Under the pieces are notes generated by a model that saw nothing but the letters and a program-made list of their open reading frames with translations, was not told where the DNA came from and searched no databases. From the NCBI RefSeq assembly GCF_019247635.1, contig NZ_JAFBAR010000089.1:1-64000 (forward strand): a stretch of DNA of 64,000 nt. The letters run 5' to 3'. Below are positions 1 through 8,112 of the stretch, piece by piece (within the stretch, counting starts at the first letter, position 1; each line of letters opens with the position of its first letter). This DNA is from Mycobacterium sp. (GTDB taxonomy: Bacteria; Actinomycetota; Actinomycetes; Mycobacteriales; Mycobacteriaceae). Made by a program: the position numbers and the translations under genes.

Positions 1-62
1 GCCACCGCAACGCCGACCGGCAGCAGTGTGCCGACAATGGCCTTCTTCATCCTGATGTCCAC
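1..62 (-). CDS. Start of a secreted protein (truncated by window edge)
   Basis: Only the first codons are present. From a GTG at 62, with an AAGGA ribosome site (69-73) six bases upstream, the reading frame gives VDIRMKKAIVGTLLPVGVAV. This is a basic start followed by a hydrophobic stretch, as in a Sec signal peptide. An in-frame ATG at 50 is the alternative start. The rest of the protein lies outside the window, so no family can be named. Confidence 0.45.
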   Translation of the reverse strand, partial: MDIRMKKAIVGTLLPVGVAV

Positions 63-204
63 AGCGCTTCCTTTCGCTTTTATCAGATCGCAACGTAACG
101 CCGGCCTCTTGAGAAATTCTTGCGCGCTTGGTGAACTTCTGATCGGCCCAAATGGCTTCGGACAACGCGGTGTTGGTGGCACAGGCATTTCAGGTTTGAG
201 GCAT

Positions 205-221
205 CCGCCCGCGAGGGGCGG
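205..221. other. GC hairpin in the kup upstream region
   Basis: CCGCCC and GGGCGG pair around a five-base loop. It lies in the 240-base gap between the divergent secreted-protein start and kup. No T-tract follows, so it could be a leader structure of kup or chance in a GC-rich genome. Confidence 0.25.
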
Positions 222-302
222 GCCCCAGCTCGAATAGAGCGGTTCAGGGTTACGCCTTACGATCGACCCGCCGCCACGCCCCTCCGGCAAAGGAACCCCG
301 CC

Positions 303-2243
303 ATGCACGCGCACCTTCGGCCCGCCTTGCCGCTTCGCCGCATCTTCGCCTCCCAGAAGGCCCGCCCCGCACTGCTGATCGGCGCGCTCGGCGTCGTATT
401 CGGTGACCTCGGGACAAGTCCGATCTACACGATCCAGACGATCTTCGACCCCCACGACCCCCATCCCATACCGCTCACCACCGACAATCTCTACGGGATC
501 GTGTCGTTGGTCTTCTGGTCGGTGATGGTCATCGTCACGCTCACCTACGTGACTCTGGTGATGCGCGCCGATAACGACGGCGAGGGCGGCATTATGGCGC
601 TCATCACGCTGGTGCGCCGCTTCGCCGGCCGGGGGAGTGGGCGCATAGCGACGCTGTTGGCCGCGCTCGGCATCTTCGGCGCCTCGTTGTTTTTTGGCGA
701 CAGCATGATCACGCCGGCGATTTCGGTGATCTCGGCGGTGGAGGGTCTCAAAGTTGTTCAACCGCACTTAGGGGGCTGGGTCGTGCCGATCACCGCGGTG
801 ATCATCGTTATCCTGTTCGCCTTTCAGAGCCGCGGCACCGCCGCCATTGGTCGCTTGTTCGGACCCGTGATGATTGTGTGGTTCACCGCAATTGGCGCCT
901 GCGGAGTAGGGGGCATTGCCACGCACCCACAAATCCTTCGGGCGTTGTCGCCGGTATACGCGTTGATGTTCGTGGTTAAGCATTTCGACGTGGCGTTTTT
1001 TTCGTTAGCCGCTGTTGTGTTGGCGGTGACGGGCGCGGAGGCGCTCTACGCCGACATGGGGCACTTCGGCCGGCCGGCGATCACCCGGGCGTGGGTGTTT
1101 GTGGTGATGCCGGCGTGCGTGCTCAGCTATTTCGGTCAGGCGGCGCTCCTGTTGGGCAACAGGACTGTCGTCGACGCCCCCTTCTTCCTGCTTCCCCCGG
1201 AGTGGGCGCGGTTGCCGATGGTGCTGCTGGCGACGGCGGCAACAGTGATCGCGTCCCAGGCGGTGATCACGGGGGCCTATTCGGTGGCATCGCAAGCCGC
1301 TCAACTCGGCTACCTGCCCAGGGTGCGGGTCGTGCACACGTCCGAGTCGACCATCGGCCAGATCTATGTGCCCTGGATCAACGGTCTGCTGATGGTCTCG
1401 GTGCTCATCTTGGTGTTCGCGTTCCGCAGCTCGGCGGCGCTTGCGTTTGCGTTCGGCATGGCGGTGACCGGCACGATCACCATCACCACACTGCTGTTCT
1501 TCTATATCGCACGCACACGCTGGCGAACACCGTTGTGGCTGATCGTGATTGGCGCGACCACGTTGTTGTCGGTAGACCTGATGTTCTTCGCGGCCAACCT
1601 GACCAAGCTGGTTCACGGAGCGTGGGTACCGCTGTTGATCGGCGCCTCGGCCTTCACGGTGCTGACCACCTGGCAGCGGGGCAGCCAGCTCGTCACGCAG
1701 GCCCGGGCGCGAGCGGAGGGCCCACTGCGCGAATTTATCGATCAGCTGGCCATCTATCAGCCGCCCCTGCTACGAATCGCCGGCACGGCGGTATTCCTGA
1801 ACCGCGGCAAAGACACCGCGCCGCTGGCCATGCGGGCCAATGTCGAACACAACCACGTCCTGCACGAACACGTGGTGATCATGTCGATCGAAATCCGCCC
1901 GGTGCCGCGGGTGCCGGACACGGAGCGAGTAGAAGTCGACCCGCTGGGTTACGCGGAAGACGGCGTCATCCACGTCACCGCGAGCTTCGGGTACACGGAA
2001 CGGCCCAACATCCCGGACGCGCTGCGCCTGCTCGAGCCGCAGCAAAGCGAAGGCCAAATCGCCATAGACGACGCATCGTATTTCCTTTCCAAGGTTGAAC
2101 TCCGGAGAGGCTCGGCGCCGACTATGCCGGCGTGGCGCAAGCGGCTGTTCATCGCCACCGCCTACATAGCCGCGGACGCCGCCGAGTACTTCGGCTTGCC
2201 GAGCAACCGAACCGTGGTCATGGGTTCGCGGATCGAGGTATAG
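303..2243 (+). CDS. kup: Kup family potassium uptake permease
   Basis: A 646-residue integral membrane protein for low-affinity K+ uptake, probably proton-coupled as in the Kup/HAK/KT family. The family signature GVVFGDLGTSPIYTIQ lies near residues 30-46, and GGIMAL follows near residue 95. About twelve hydrophobic segments fill the first two thirds, followed by a soluble C-terminal domain of about 170 residues, the usual arrangement and length. The ATG has an AAAGGA site about eight bases upstream. The gene stands alone: the next gene starts 180 bases on, after a GC hairpin. As recalled, H37Rv uses other K+ systems (Trk, Kdp) and has no Kup at this locus. Family assignment is firm; the transport mode is inferred. 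Confidence 0.93.
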   Translation: MHAHLRPALPLRRIFASQKARPALLIGALGVVFGDLGTSPIYTIQTIFDPHDPHPIPLTTDNLYGIVSLVFWSVMVIVTLTYVTLVMRADNDGEGGIMALITLVRRFAGRGSGRIATLLAALGIFGASLFFGDSMITPAISVISAVEGLKVVQPHLGGWVVPITAVIIVILFAFQSRGTAAIGRLFGPVMIVWFTAIGACGVGGIATHPQILRALSPVYALMFVVKHFDVAFFSLAAVVLAVTGAEALYADMGHFGRPAITRAWVFVVMPACVLSYFGQAALLLGNRTVVDAPFFLLPPEWARLPMVLLATAATVIASQAVITGAYSVASQAAQLGYLPRVRVVHTSESTIGQIYVPWINGLLMVSVLILVFAFRSSAALAFAFGMAVTGTITITTLLFFYIARTRWRTPLWLIVIGATTLLSVDLMFFAANLTKLVHGAWVPLLIGASAFTVLTTWQRGSQLVTQARARAEGPLREFIDQLAIYQPPLLRIAGTAVFLNRGKDTAPLAMRANVEHNHVLHEHVVIMSIEIRPVPRVPDTERVEVDPLGYAEDGVIHVTASFGYTERPNIPDALRLLEPQQSEGQIAIDDASYFLSKVELRRGSAPTMPAWRKRLFIATAYIAADAAEYFGLPSNRTVVMGSRIEV

Positions 2244-2272
2244 GACGCCACCGCCGCCAGCAGCGATGCGGA

Positions 2273-2290
2273 GCGCGCAGGCGTGCGCGC
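2273..2290 (+). terminator. Hairpin downstream of kup
   Basis: GCGCGCA and TGCGCGC form a perfect 7-bp stem with a GGCG loop, 30 bases after the kup stop. It has no U-tract, as is common for mycobacterial terminators. Confidence 0.45.
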
Positions 2291-2426
2291 CGAAACCCTT
2301 CCAATATGGGCGTCTCGCATTGAACACCGGCGTCGGCCGCGCCGACCGGATGTTCTACTACGTTGAAGGCATCGGCCCACGGCGCGGATGGTTCCGACTG
2401 GTGGCGTGACGGAGGAGGATACGCCC

Positions 2427-2696
2427 ATGAGGATTGTCGTGATGGCCGCCGGCAGCCTGGTGGGCGTCGTGCTGTTCGGCTCCGGTGTCGCGCACGCCAA
2501 CACAAGCCAGGAGATGCAGGCATGCCAGCTGATGGACGATCCATCCGGGCACGACCAGGGCTACGCGCCAGCCGAATACGCCTTCATGATGTTGCGGGCC
2601 ACTATGACGGCGGAGGACGCCAGGAATGTCATGTCTCGGGCGGTCCAAGATTACTGCCCAAACCACCTTATCGACCTTCCGGCGGGCTGGCGCTAG
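2427..2696 (+). CDS. Small secreted protein, DUF732-like
   Basis: An 89-residue protein. The chosen ATG at 2427 follows a strong GGAGGAGG site (2411-2418); a longer frame from 2388 would bury the signal peptide. MRIVVMAAGSLVGVVLFGSG is a signal peptide with a likely cut after AHA (about residue 23). The mature part has two cysteines, one early (EMQACQL) and one near the end (DYCPN), as in mycobacterial DUF732 proteins, though the usual central motif is weak. Function is unknown. Two clearer DUF732 relatives occur near 20.7 and 24 kb. Confidence 0.7.
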   Translation: MRIVVMAAGSLVGVVLFGSGVAHANTSQEMQACQLMDDPSGHDQGYAPAEYAFMMLRATMTAEDARNVMSRAVQDYCPNHLIDLPAGWR

Positions 2697-2750
2697 CCGA
2701 AGCCGGCGAGCACCCAACTTGACGACGGCCCGTCCGGCCAGCACCTTGGT

Positions 2751-3761
2751 GTGGTGAAGTTGCCCCTGCTCGGCCCCGTTTCGTTGACCGGCTTTCATAA
2801 CGCCTGGTTCTTCCTGTTCCTGCTGGCCGTGCTGCTGGTGGTGGGGGTTTACGTCGCCATGTTGTTCGTGCGGCGTCGGCGGGTGTTGCGATTCGCCAAC
2901 ATGGAGGTGTTGCAGCGAGTTGCCCCCGCGCGCCGCAGCCGCTGGCGCCATGTGCCGACGATCCTGCTGGTCACATCGCTGGTGCTGCTGACGACGGCGA
3001 TGGCCGGCCCCACGTCCGACGTCCGGATCCCGCTCAACCGCGCCGTGGTGATGCTGGTCATCGACGTCTCGGAATCCATGGCTTCTGACGACGTCCCGCC
3101 GAACCGGCTGGCCGCCGCGCAGGAGGCCGGAAAGCAATTCGCCGACGAGCTGACCCCGGCCATCAACCTGGGCCTGGTGGAGTTCGCGGCCACCGCCACG
3201 CTGTTGGTCTCCCCCACGACCAACCGCGCCGCGGTGAAAGCGGCCATCGACAAGCTGCAGCCGGCCCCCAAAACCGCGACCGGAGAGGGCATTCTGACGG
3301 CATTGCAGGCAATCGCGACGGTCGGGTCGGTGATGGGCGGCGGCGACGGGCCGCCACCGGCCAGGATCGTGCTCGAGTCCGACGGCGCCGAGAATGTGCC
3401 ACTGGACCCGAACGCGCCGCAGGGTGCATTCACCGCGGCTCGGGCCGCCAAGTCCGAGGGCGTGCAGATATCGACGATCTCGTTCGGCACGCCAGACGGC
3501 ACCGTCGAGTACAACGGCTCCACCATCCCGGTTCCCGTGGACGATCAGACCTTGAAGAAAATCTGCGAGATCACCGACGGCCAGGCGTTCCACGCCGACA
3601 GCCTGGAATCGCTCCGGAACGTCTACTCGACCCTGCAAAAGCAGATCGGCTACGAAACCGTCCGCGGTGACGCCAGCGGCGCCTGGATGCTGCTCGGTGC
3701 GGTGGTCATGGCCGGCGCCGTGCTGGCGGGCCTGTTCCTGAACCGCAGGCTGCCTGCCTGA
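2751..3761 (+). CDS. VWA-domain membrane protein (Rv1481-like), copy 1
   Basis: 336 residues from a GTG start. Order: a first membrane helix (about 20-40), a basic loop, a second helix (about 65-83), a von Willebrand A domain (about 95-295), and a last helix just before the C-terminal RRLPA. The metal-ion site reads DVSES (DxSxS), then the Thr of TATGEG and the Asp of ESDGAEN, so MIDAS looks intact. It resembles Rv1481 of M. tuberculosis, a BatA-type protein usually encoded beside a MoxR ATPase; no MoxR gene is near here. It converges with its paralog, with only six bases between the stops. Probably a chaperone-like or assembly protein at the inner membrane; the substrate is unknown. Confidence 0.85.
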   Translation: MVKLPLLGPVSLTGFHNAWFFLFLLAVLLVVGVYVAMLFVRRRRVLRFANMEVLQRVAPARRSRWRHVPTILLVTSLVLLTTAMAGPTSDVRIPLNRAVVMLVIDVSESMASDDVPPNRLAAAQEAGKQFADELTPAINLGLVEFAATATLLVSPTTNRAAVKAAIDKLQPAPKTATGEGILTALQAIATVGSVMGGGDGPPPARIVLESDGAENVPLDPNAPQGAFTAARAAKSEGVQISTISFGTPDGTVEYNGSTIPVPVDDQTLKKICEITDGQAFHADSLESLRNVYSTLQKQIGYETVRGDASGAWMLLGAVVMAGAVLAGLFLNRRLPA

Positions 3762-3790
3762 GGTGCCTCACACCGGCAGGCGCCGGTTGA
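3739..3790. terminator. Inverted repeat between convergent VWA paralogs
   Basis: The two genes end in the same codons (NRRLP), so their tails form a long imperfect inverted repeat. At its centre are CCTGCC/GGCAGG arms around TGAGG-TG-CCTCA. It is placed to act as a terminator in both directions. Confidence 0.45.
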
Positions 3791-4751
3791 TCAGCAACGC
3801 CAGTCCCGCGGCGACGAGGGCCACGATGACAGCAAGCCGCAGCCAACCGGCGCTGCCGGGCCCGGGCACGATGCGATAACCGATGTCCTTTTCGATGGAG
3901 TCGTAGATCTTGTGGAGTTCGCTGAGGTTGCTGGCGGTGTACGGCTGCCCGCCAGACAGGCGTGCGATGGTCTTGAGCTGATCGGGCTTGACGGGAACCG
4001 CGACGCGCTGCCCGCTCATCTCGATGGTGCCGTTGGGCGTCCCGAACGAGATCGTCGAAATCGGCACGCCCTGATCCTTGGCTAGGCGCGCCGCCGTGTA
4101 GGCGCCGTCGTGCGGATCGCTGGGGTTGGACGGCTTATTCTCACCGCCGTCGGAGAGCAACACGATACGTGCCGGCGGTGGGGTGTCTCCGCCGGCCACG
4201 GCCGAGGCGCTGATGGCGTGCAGGGCCGTCAGGATGGCCTCGCCGGTGGCGGTGCTGTCGGCGAACTGCAGCTTCTGCAGCCCGTCGATGACCGCCTGGT
4301 GCTGCGGGGTCGGCGGAACCAGAAGGTACGGCGTTCCGGCGAAGCCGACCAGTCCCAGGTTGATTCCCGGCGTCAGTTGGGTGGCGAACTGCGTCGCGGC
4401 CTGCTCGGCGGCCTTGAGCCGGGTGGGTTCGACGTCGGTGGCCCGCATCGAGTTGGACATGTCGATCACCAGCATCACGACGGCGCGGTTGCGCGGTATG
4501 CGCATCTCGTGGGTGGGGGTGGCCAGCGCCACGGTCAGCAGGACCAGGCTGAGCAGAGAGACAACGAGGGGAATGTGACGCCACACCGGCTGCGGCACTT
4601 GCGCATCGGTGAACCGGTGCAGCCGCTGTCGGCGTCGAGCCTGAACGAAGATGTAGAAGCCCAACAGCGCCAGCGGGACCAACCCGAACAGCAACATGCC
4701 CGGGCGTTGGAACCCGTACAGCGGCAGGACGCCGATCCCGGGCAGCGACAC
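3768..4751 (-). CDS. VWA-domain membrane protein (Rv1481-like), copy 2
   Basis: 327 residues, read from a GTG at 4751 with GGTAGGTGAG just upstream. The architecture matches the neighbouring copy: two N-terminal helices, a VWA domain and a C-terminal helix ending INRRLPV. The MIDAS motif is DMSNS, followed by TATGEA and LSDGGEN, so the metal site is complete. Blocks such as [12 protein letters not shown] and [12 protein letters not shown] are closer to M. tuberculosis Rv1481 than copy 1 is, as recalled. Tail-to-tail placement suggests an inverted duplication or two separate insertions. The role is presumed to be in envelope protein assembly; no partner is encoded nearby. Confidence 0.85.
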   Translation of the reverse strand: MSLPGIGVLPLYGFQRPGMLLFGLVPLALLGFYIFVQARRRQRLHRFTDAQVPQPVWRHIPLVVSLLSLVLLTVALATPTHEMRIPRNRAVVMLVIDMSNSMRATDVEPTRLKAAEQAATQFATQLTPGINLGLVGFAGTPYLLVPPTPQHQAVIDGLQKLQFADSTATGEAILTALHAISASAVAGGDTPPPARIVLLSDGGENKPSNPSDPHDGAYTAARLAKDQGVPISTISFGTPNGTIEMSGQRVAVPVKPDQLKTIARLSGGQPYTASNLSELHKIYDSIEKDIGYRIVPGPGSAGWLRLAVIVALVAAGLALLINRRLPV

Positions 4752-4762
4752 CGACTCACCTA

Positions 4763-4793
4763 CCTATCTGGGCCTATCTGGGGCCTGTCTGGG
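4763..4793. repeat. Short tandem repeat, 10-base unit
   Basis: Two exact copies of CCTATCTGGG (4763-4782) and a third, CCTGTCTGGG (4784-4793), lie immediately upstream of the second VWA gene, within its likely promoter region. The rest of the 4752-4985 gap shows nothing clear. Confidence 0.7.
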
Positions 4794-4985
4794 CTGATGC
4801 GGGGCCCTGCCTGGCCGTTCCCCGGAAAACGGGCGGATGCTGCCGCCAGTAAAGAGCAGGATGGGTGGTCCGTCAAACGCGCCTGGCCAGCACCCCCCAC
4901 AACGCGTCGGCAAATTCGCCTGGTGCCGAGCAAATCCGCCGTGGTCGCCAGGAAACTCGAGCGACGCTTGAGCAGTCCTGCACCG

Positions 4986-6341
4986 CTATTCGCGCCGAAG
5001 CCGCGAATCCACAAACTTTTCCAGCTGCTCCCATTGGCGCACCGCCGCCGAGTACGGAGCCGCGGGCTTGCCGACCGAGCCGGGTTCCAGCACGTAGGTC
5101 ACCAACTTGCCCAGCGGCTTGCCGGTTTCCAGGGCCTTGTCGACTGTGCTCTCCTCCGAGTAGTCGCCGACGTCACGGAGCAACTCGACGGCGAGGTCGA
5201 GTTGCTCGCGATCCACGGCGTCGGGCCCTTCGGCGAAATCGTCGGAGAGTCCGCTCAGCACGTAGACGTTGTCGTCGGTGATCTGGACGGCCAGTGAGCC
5301 GTCGGTCGCGGCGGTGCGGATGTCATCGTAGGTGCTGAGGTCGGACAGGTCGTGATCGTGTTCGTCGGCGAGATAGCGGGCCAGCGCGCGCTCCGAGGTG
5401 AACACGCTGATCCGACCGTTGCGGCCCAGGAAGATCGGCCGATCGTCGAGGTAACAGCGCAGCGTGTAAAAGGTGCCCGAACTCGTCATGATCCGGATCG
5501 GGTCGATACCCACCTGCGCCCAGAAATCCGCGTCGCTGCCCAGCACGACGCTGTCGCCTTGCGCGCGGGCGTCCTCTTCTTCGTCCTCGTCTTCTTCGTC
5601 CTCTGTGTCCTCGTCTTCTGTGTCCTCGTCGGCTTCTTCCTCCACGTCTTCCTCTTCGGCAACCGCGGCGGACTCCTCGTCGGACTCCTCGGCGTCTTCT
5701 TCGGCGTCTTCTTCGGGCTCGTCGGGCTCTTCGGGTTCTTCGGGTTCCTCCGCCAATTCCTCGGCGGCCTTGGCCGAGATCTCCTCGTCGACTTCGGGCG
5801 TGGTGATGACCTCGTCGATGGCCTTGAGCACGTCGTCCCAGCTTCGGTTGATGACCTCGCCGATCGCGTTCCATCGCTTCTGCCCGGCTTTGCCGGTGAA
5901 GTAGTCGATTCCGCCGGATACCGTGCCCAGGCTCGGATTGCCGTTAAAGAATTTCGCCACGGCCGGCAGCTCGCAGACCGATCCGATGGACGACACGATC
6001 GCCAGCGCGGCCGCCAGTGCGGTCACCGACTCCTCGGTGGGCTTCTCCGCCACCAGCTCCTCGACGGCCACCAGGTCGAATTGCTGGTCGTCGGGCGGGT
6101 CCAGTTTGTGCGCGTGGGCTGTGGTCACGTCCTCCCACCCCGGGTGGTCGACCAGGTCGTTGTCGGTGTCGGTACGCACGAATGCGATCAGGTCGGCCAC
6201 GGTCTCGAAGCCGTACAGGTCCTCGTCCTTACCGAGAAACGCCTCCCACTCGTCGCCGGCGTCGCGCCAGCGGGGTGCCCACAGGGTGTAGCGGTCACCA
6301 TCGGACAAGCTCAGGCGGACGGGCACGAGGGCAGCAACCAT
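4986..6341 (-). CDS. Conserved protein with long acidic linker (Rv3311-like)
   Basis: 451 residues from the ATG at 6341, which begins MVAALVPVRLSL as in Rv3311 (recalled). A TATTGT box (6349-6354) seven bases upstream supports this start over a GTG at 6350. Residues about 1-190 form one globular region, 190-265 is almost pure Glu/Asp (blocks such as EEPEEPEEPDEPEEDAEEDA), and about 270-450 forms a second globular region. No enzyme motif or signal peptide was recognised, so it is likely cytoplasmic. The acidic linker length differs between species as I recall it, so some slippage polymorphism is expected. Function unknown. It is followed on the same strand by no close partner. Confidence 0.8.
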   Translation of the reverse strand: MVAALVPVRLSLSDGDRYTLWAPRWRDAGDEWEAFLGKDEDLYGFETVADLIAFVRTDTDNDLVDHPGWEDVTTAHAHKLDPPDDQQFDLVAVEELVAEKPTEESVTALAAALAIVSSIGSVCELPAVAKFFNGNPSLGTVSGGIDYFTGKAGQKRWNAIGEVINRSWDDVLKAIDEVITTPEVDEEISAKAAEELAEEPEEPEEPDEPEEDAEEDAEESDEESAAVAEEEDVEEEADEDTEDEDTEDEEDEDEEEDARAQGDSVVLGSDADFWAQVGIDPIRIMTSSGTFYTLRCYLDDRPIFLGRNGRISVFTSERALARYLADEHDHDLSDLSTYDDIRTAATDGSLAVQITDDNVYVLSGLSDDFAEGPDAVDREQLDLAVELLRDVGDYSEESTVDKALETGKPLGKLVTYVLEPGSVGKPAAPYSAAVRQWEQLEKFVDSRLRRE

Positions 6342-6348
6342 GCGGCAC

Positions 6349-6354
6349 ACAATA
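6349..6354 (-). promoter_or_regulatory. -10 box, leaderless start of the Rv3311-like gene
   Basis: TATTGT on the minus strand, followed by seven bases and then the ATG at 6341. Confidence 0.45.
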
Positions 6355-6380
6355 GCGACGGCCCGAGCGCGCCCCGGCGG

Positions 6381-7235
6381 TTACCCGCCCCAGATGGTGG
6401 CGATCGGCGGCGCGTTCGCCGCATTACCTATCTTGGGCAGGCCGTACATCTGCTCCAGCGTGGAAAGCACGTTGTAGTGGCTGATCGTCTCGTTGTAGGT
6501 TCCCGGCTGCACGTGGGCGCCATAAATCACGGTCGGGATCTGGTTGCGGGGAGTGCCATCATCCTCGTCCCAGGTCACGATCAGCAGGCTGTTGTTGGTC
6601 GTGGCCCAGTTGGCGTAGCTGGACAGCTGCCGGTTCAGCCACGCGTCGCCCTGGGCGATCGAGCCGTCATGCATGTTGTCGTCGTTGTTGGGAATGACGA
6701 ACGACACGGTGGGCAGGCTCGCGTAGTTCGCCGGTTGTGGAAAGGCCGAGAACGGCACCGAGTTCGCCGGCGGCACGTTGCTGAAGTTGGCCCACGGCAC
6801 GTGCTTGCGCGCGTACTTGCCCGCGCTGCAGGCGGGTGAGCCGACCGCAGGCAGGTCTTCGGCGTAGCCGCCGAATGTGTAGCCGGCAGAAAGCAATTCG
6901 GAGGCCAGGTTGGGTGCGGCGCCGGCGTTCACCGGGCAGACGTCCTTGGTCACGCCGAATGTGTCGCCCGCGAACAGCGCCAAATAATTCGGCTCGCTGG
7001 GATGCGTTTCGGCGAACGACGCCGCCATCATCGCGCCGCCCGCGGCCAACGCATTGATGAACGGAGCCGACTTGTTTCCGATGATGTTGGCCTGTGACCG
7101 GTTCTCCTCGATCACGATCACCACGTGGGCGGGAGTCGGCAGGGCCGCAGCCGCCTGGGCCGTGCGGGGGTTGACCGGGAAGGTCAACATCGCGAGGACC
7201 AGCATCGCGCCCAACACCCTCAGAGCCCGTCGCAC
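6381..7235 (-). CDS. sapM: SapM-like secreted acid phosphatase
   Basis: 284 residues. The chosen start is the GTG at 7235 (VRRALRVLGAM), giving a signal peptide that ends near TAQA before the mature ALPTPAHVVIV. A longer open frame reaches into the upstream repeats and is rejected. The mature region carries the phosphoesterase-family motif HVVIVIEENRS near the start, NKSAPFIN, HPSEPNY, and WDEDDG near the C-terminus, all close to SapM of M. tuberculosis (Rv3310). SapM is a secreted phosphatase that removes phosphate from phosphatidylinositol 3-phosphate on host phagosomes and so slows their maturation; that role is known for M. tuberculosis and inferred here. It faces upp divergently, as in M. 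tuberculosis. Confidence 0.92.
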   Translation of the reverse strand: MRRALRVLGAMLVLAMLTFPVNPRTAQAAAALPTPAHVVIVIEENRSQANIIGNKSAPFINALAAGGAMMAASFAETHPSEPNYLALFAGDTFGVTKDVCPVNAGAAPNLASELLSAGYTFGGYAEDLPAVGSPACSAGKYARKHVPWANFSNVPPANSVPFSAFPQPANYASLPTVSFVIPNNDDNMHDGSIAQGDAWLNRQLSSYANWATTNNSLLIVTWDEDDGTPRNQIPTVIYGAHVQPGTYNETISHYNVLSTLEQMYGLPKIGNAANAPPIATIWGG

Positions 7236-7241
7236 CGGGGG

Positions 7242-7247
7242 AGTATA
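7242..7247 (-). promoter_or_regulatory. -10 box of sapM
   Basis: TATACT on the minus strand ends six bases before the GTG at 7235, so the transcript probably begins at the start codon. No ribosome site is visible, which agrees with a leaderless message. Confidence 0.6.
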
Positions 7248-7322
7248 CGAACGGATTTCGGCGATCCGCGGGACGGACGCAAGCGTGTCAGCAGACTTAC
7301 TTCCGATTGTTATGTGGCCAGC

Positions 7323-7473
7323 TGATGGCGACCCGCTGCACCCGGCTTCGCCGCGCTTGCAATCGCCCGGCCATGATGGCGACCCGCTGCACCCGGCTTC
7401 GCCGCGTTTGCGATCGCCCGGCCAGCTGATGACGACCCGCTGCACCCGGCTTCGCCGCGCTTGCGATCGCCAT
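7323..7473. repeat. Three tandem copies of a 51-53 base repeat
   Basis: Units start at 7323, 7374 and 7427. Each contains GACCCGCTGCACCCGGCTTC followed by GCCGCG(C/T)TTGC(A/G)ATCGC; the first two end with CCGGCCA. They differ at only a few positions. The array lies between the divergent sapM and upp promoters. I recall similar units scattered through slow-growing mycobacterial genomes, but no other copy was noticed in this window. Confidence 0.85.
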
Positions 7474-7479
7474 TAGGGT
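7474..7479 (+). promoter_or_regulatory. -10 box of upp
   Basis: TAGGGT, eight bases before the GTG at 7488. It lies directly at the end of the third repeat, so repeat number could affect spacing to upstream elements. Confidence 0.45.
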
Positions 7480-7487
7480 CGGGATCC

Positions 7488-8111
7488 GTGGACGTGAGCC
7501 TCATTGACCACCCGCTGGTGGCGACCCGGTTGACCACGCTGCGCGACGAGCGCACCGACAACGCCGTCTTCCGGGTGGCGTTGCGCGAGTTGACGCTGAT
7601 GCTCGTGTACGAGGCCACCCGGGATGCGCCCACCAAGCCTGCTCCGATCCGCACGCCGTTGGCCGAGACGGTGGGCTCGCGGCTGGCCAATCCACCGCTG
7701 CTGGTGCCGGTGCTGCGTGCCGGGCTGGGAATGGTCGATCAGGCGCTCGAGTTGCTGCCGCAGGCGCGGGTGGGCTTCGTCGGCATTGCCCGAGACGAGG
7801 ACACCGCACAGCCGGTGCCGTATCTGGAGTCCCTGCCCGACGATCTGGCCGATGTGCCCGTCATGGTCCTTGATCCCATGCTGGCTACCGGCGGATCGAT
7901 CACGCACACCGTCGGGCTGCTGTTGCGCCGCGGCGCCACGAATATCACCGTGCTCTGTGTGGTAGCGGTGCCGGAAGGCCTTGCGGCACTTGAGAAATTG
8001 GCGCCCCATGCGCGGGTGTTCACCGCGGCCGTCGATGACGGGTTAAACGAAATCGCTTATATCGTTCCGGGGCTCGGTGACGCGGGCGATCGCCAGTTCG
8101 GTCCCCGATAG
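7488..8111 (+). CDS. upp: Uracil phosphoribosyltransferase
   Basis: 207 residues from the GTG at 7488, equal in length to Rv3309c as recalled. It makes UMP from uracil and PRPP in pyrimidine salvage. Visible motifs are PVLRAGLGM near residue 80, the PRPP-binding loop [14 protein letters not shown] (about 128-141), and the uracil-binding tail [16 protein letters not shown] at the C-terminus. It converges on pmmB with a single base between the stops. Salvage enzymes upp and punA flank pmmB, so the region groups nucleobase and sugar-phosphate metabolism. Confidence 0.97.
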   Translation: MDVSLIDHPLVATRLTTLRDERTDNAVFRVALRELTLMLVYEATRDAPTKPAPIRTPLAETVGSRLANPPLLVPVLRAGLGMVDQALELLPQARVGFVGIARDEDTAQPVPYLESLPDDLADVPVMVLDPMLATGGSITHTVGLLLRRGATNITVLCVVAVPEGLAALEKLAPHARVFTAAVDDGLNEIAYIVPGLGDAGDRQFGPR

Positions 8112-8112
8112 C

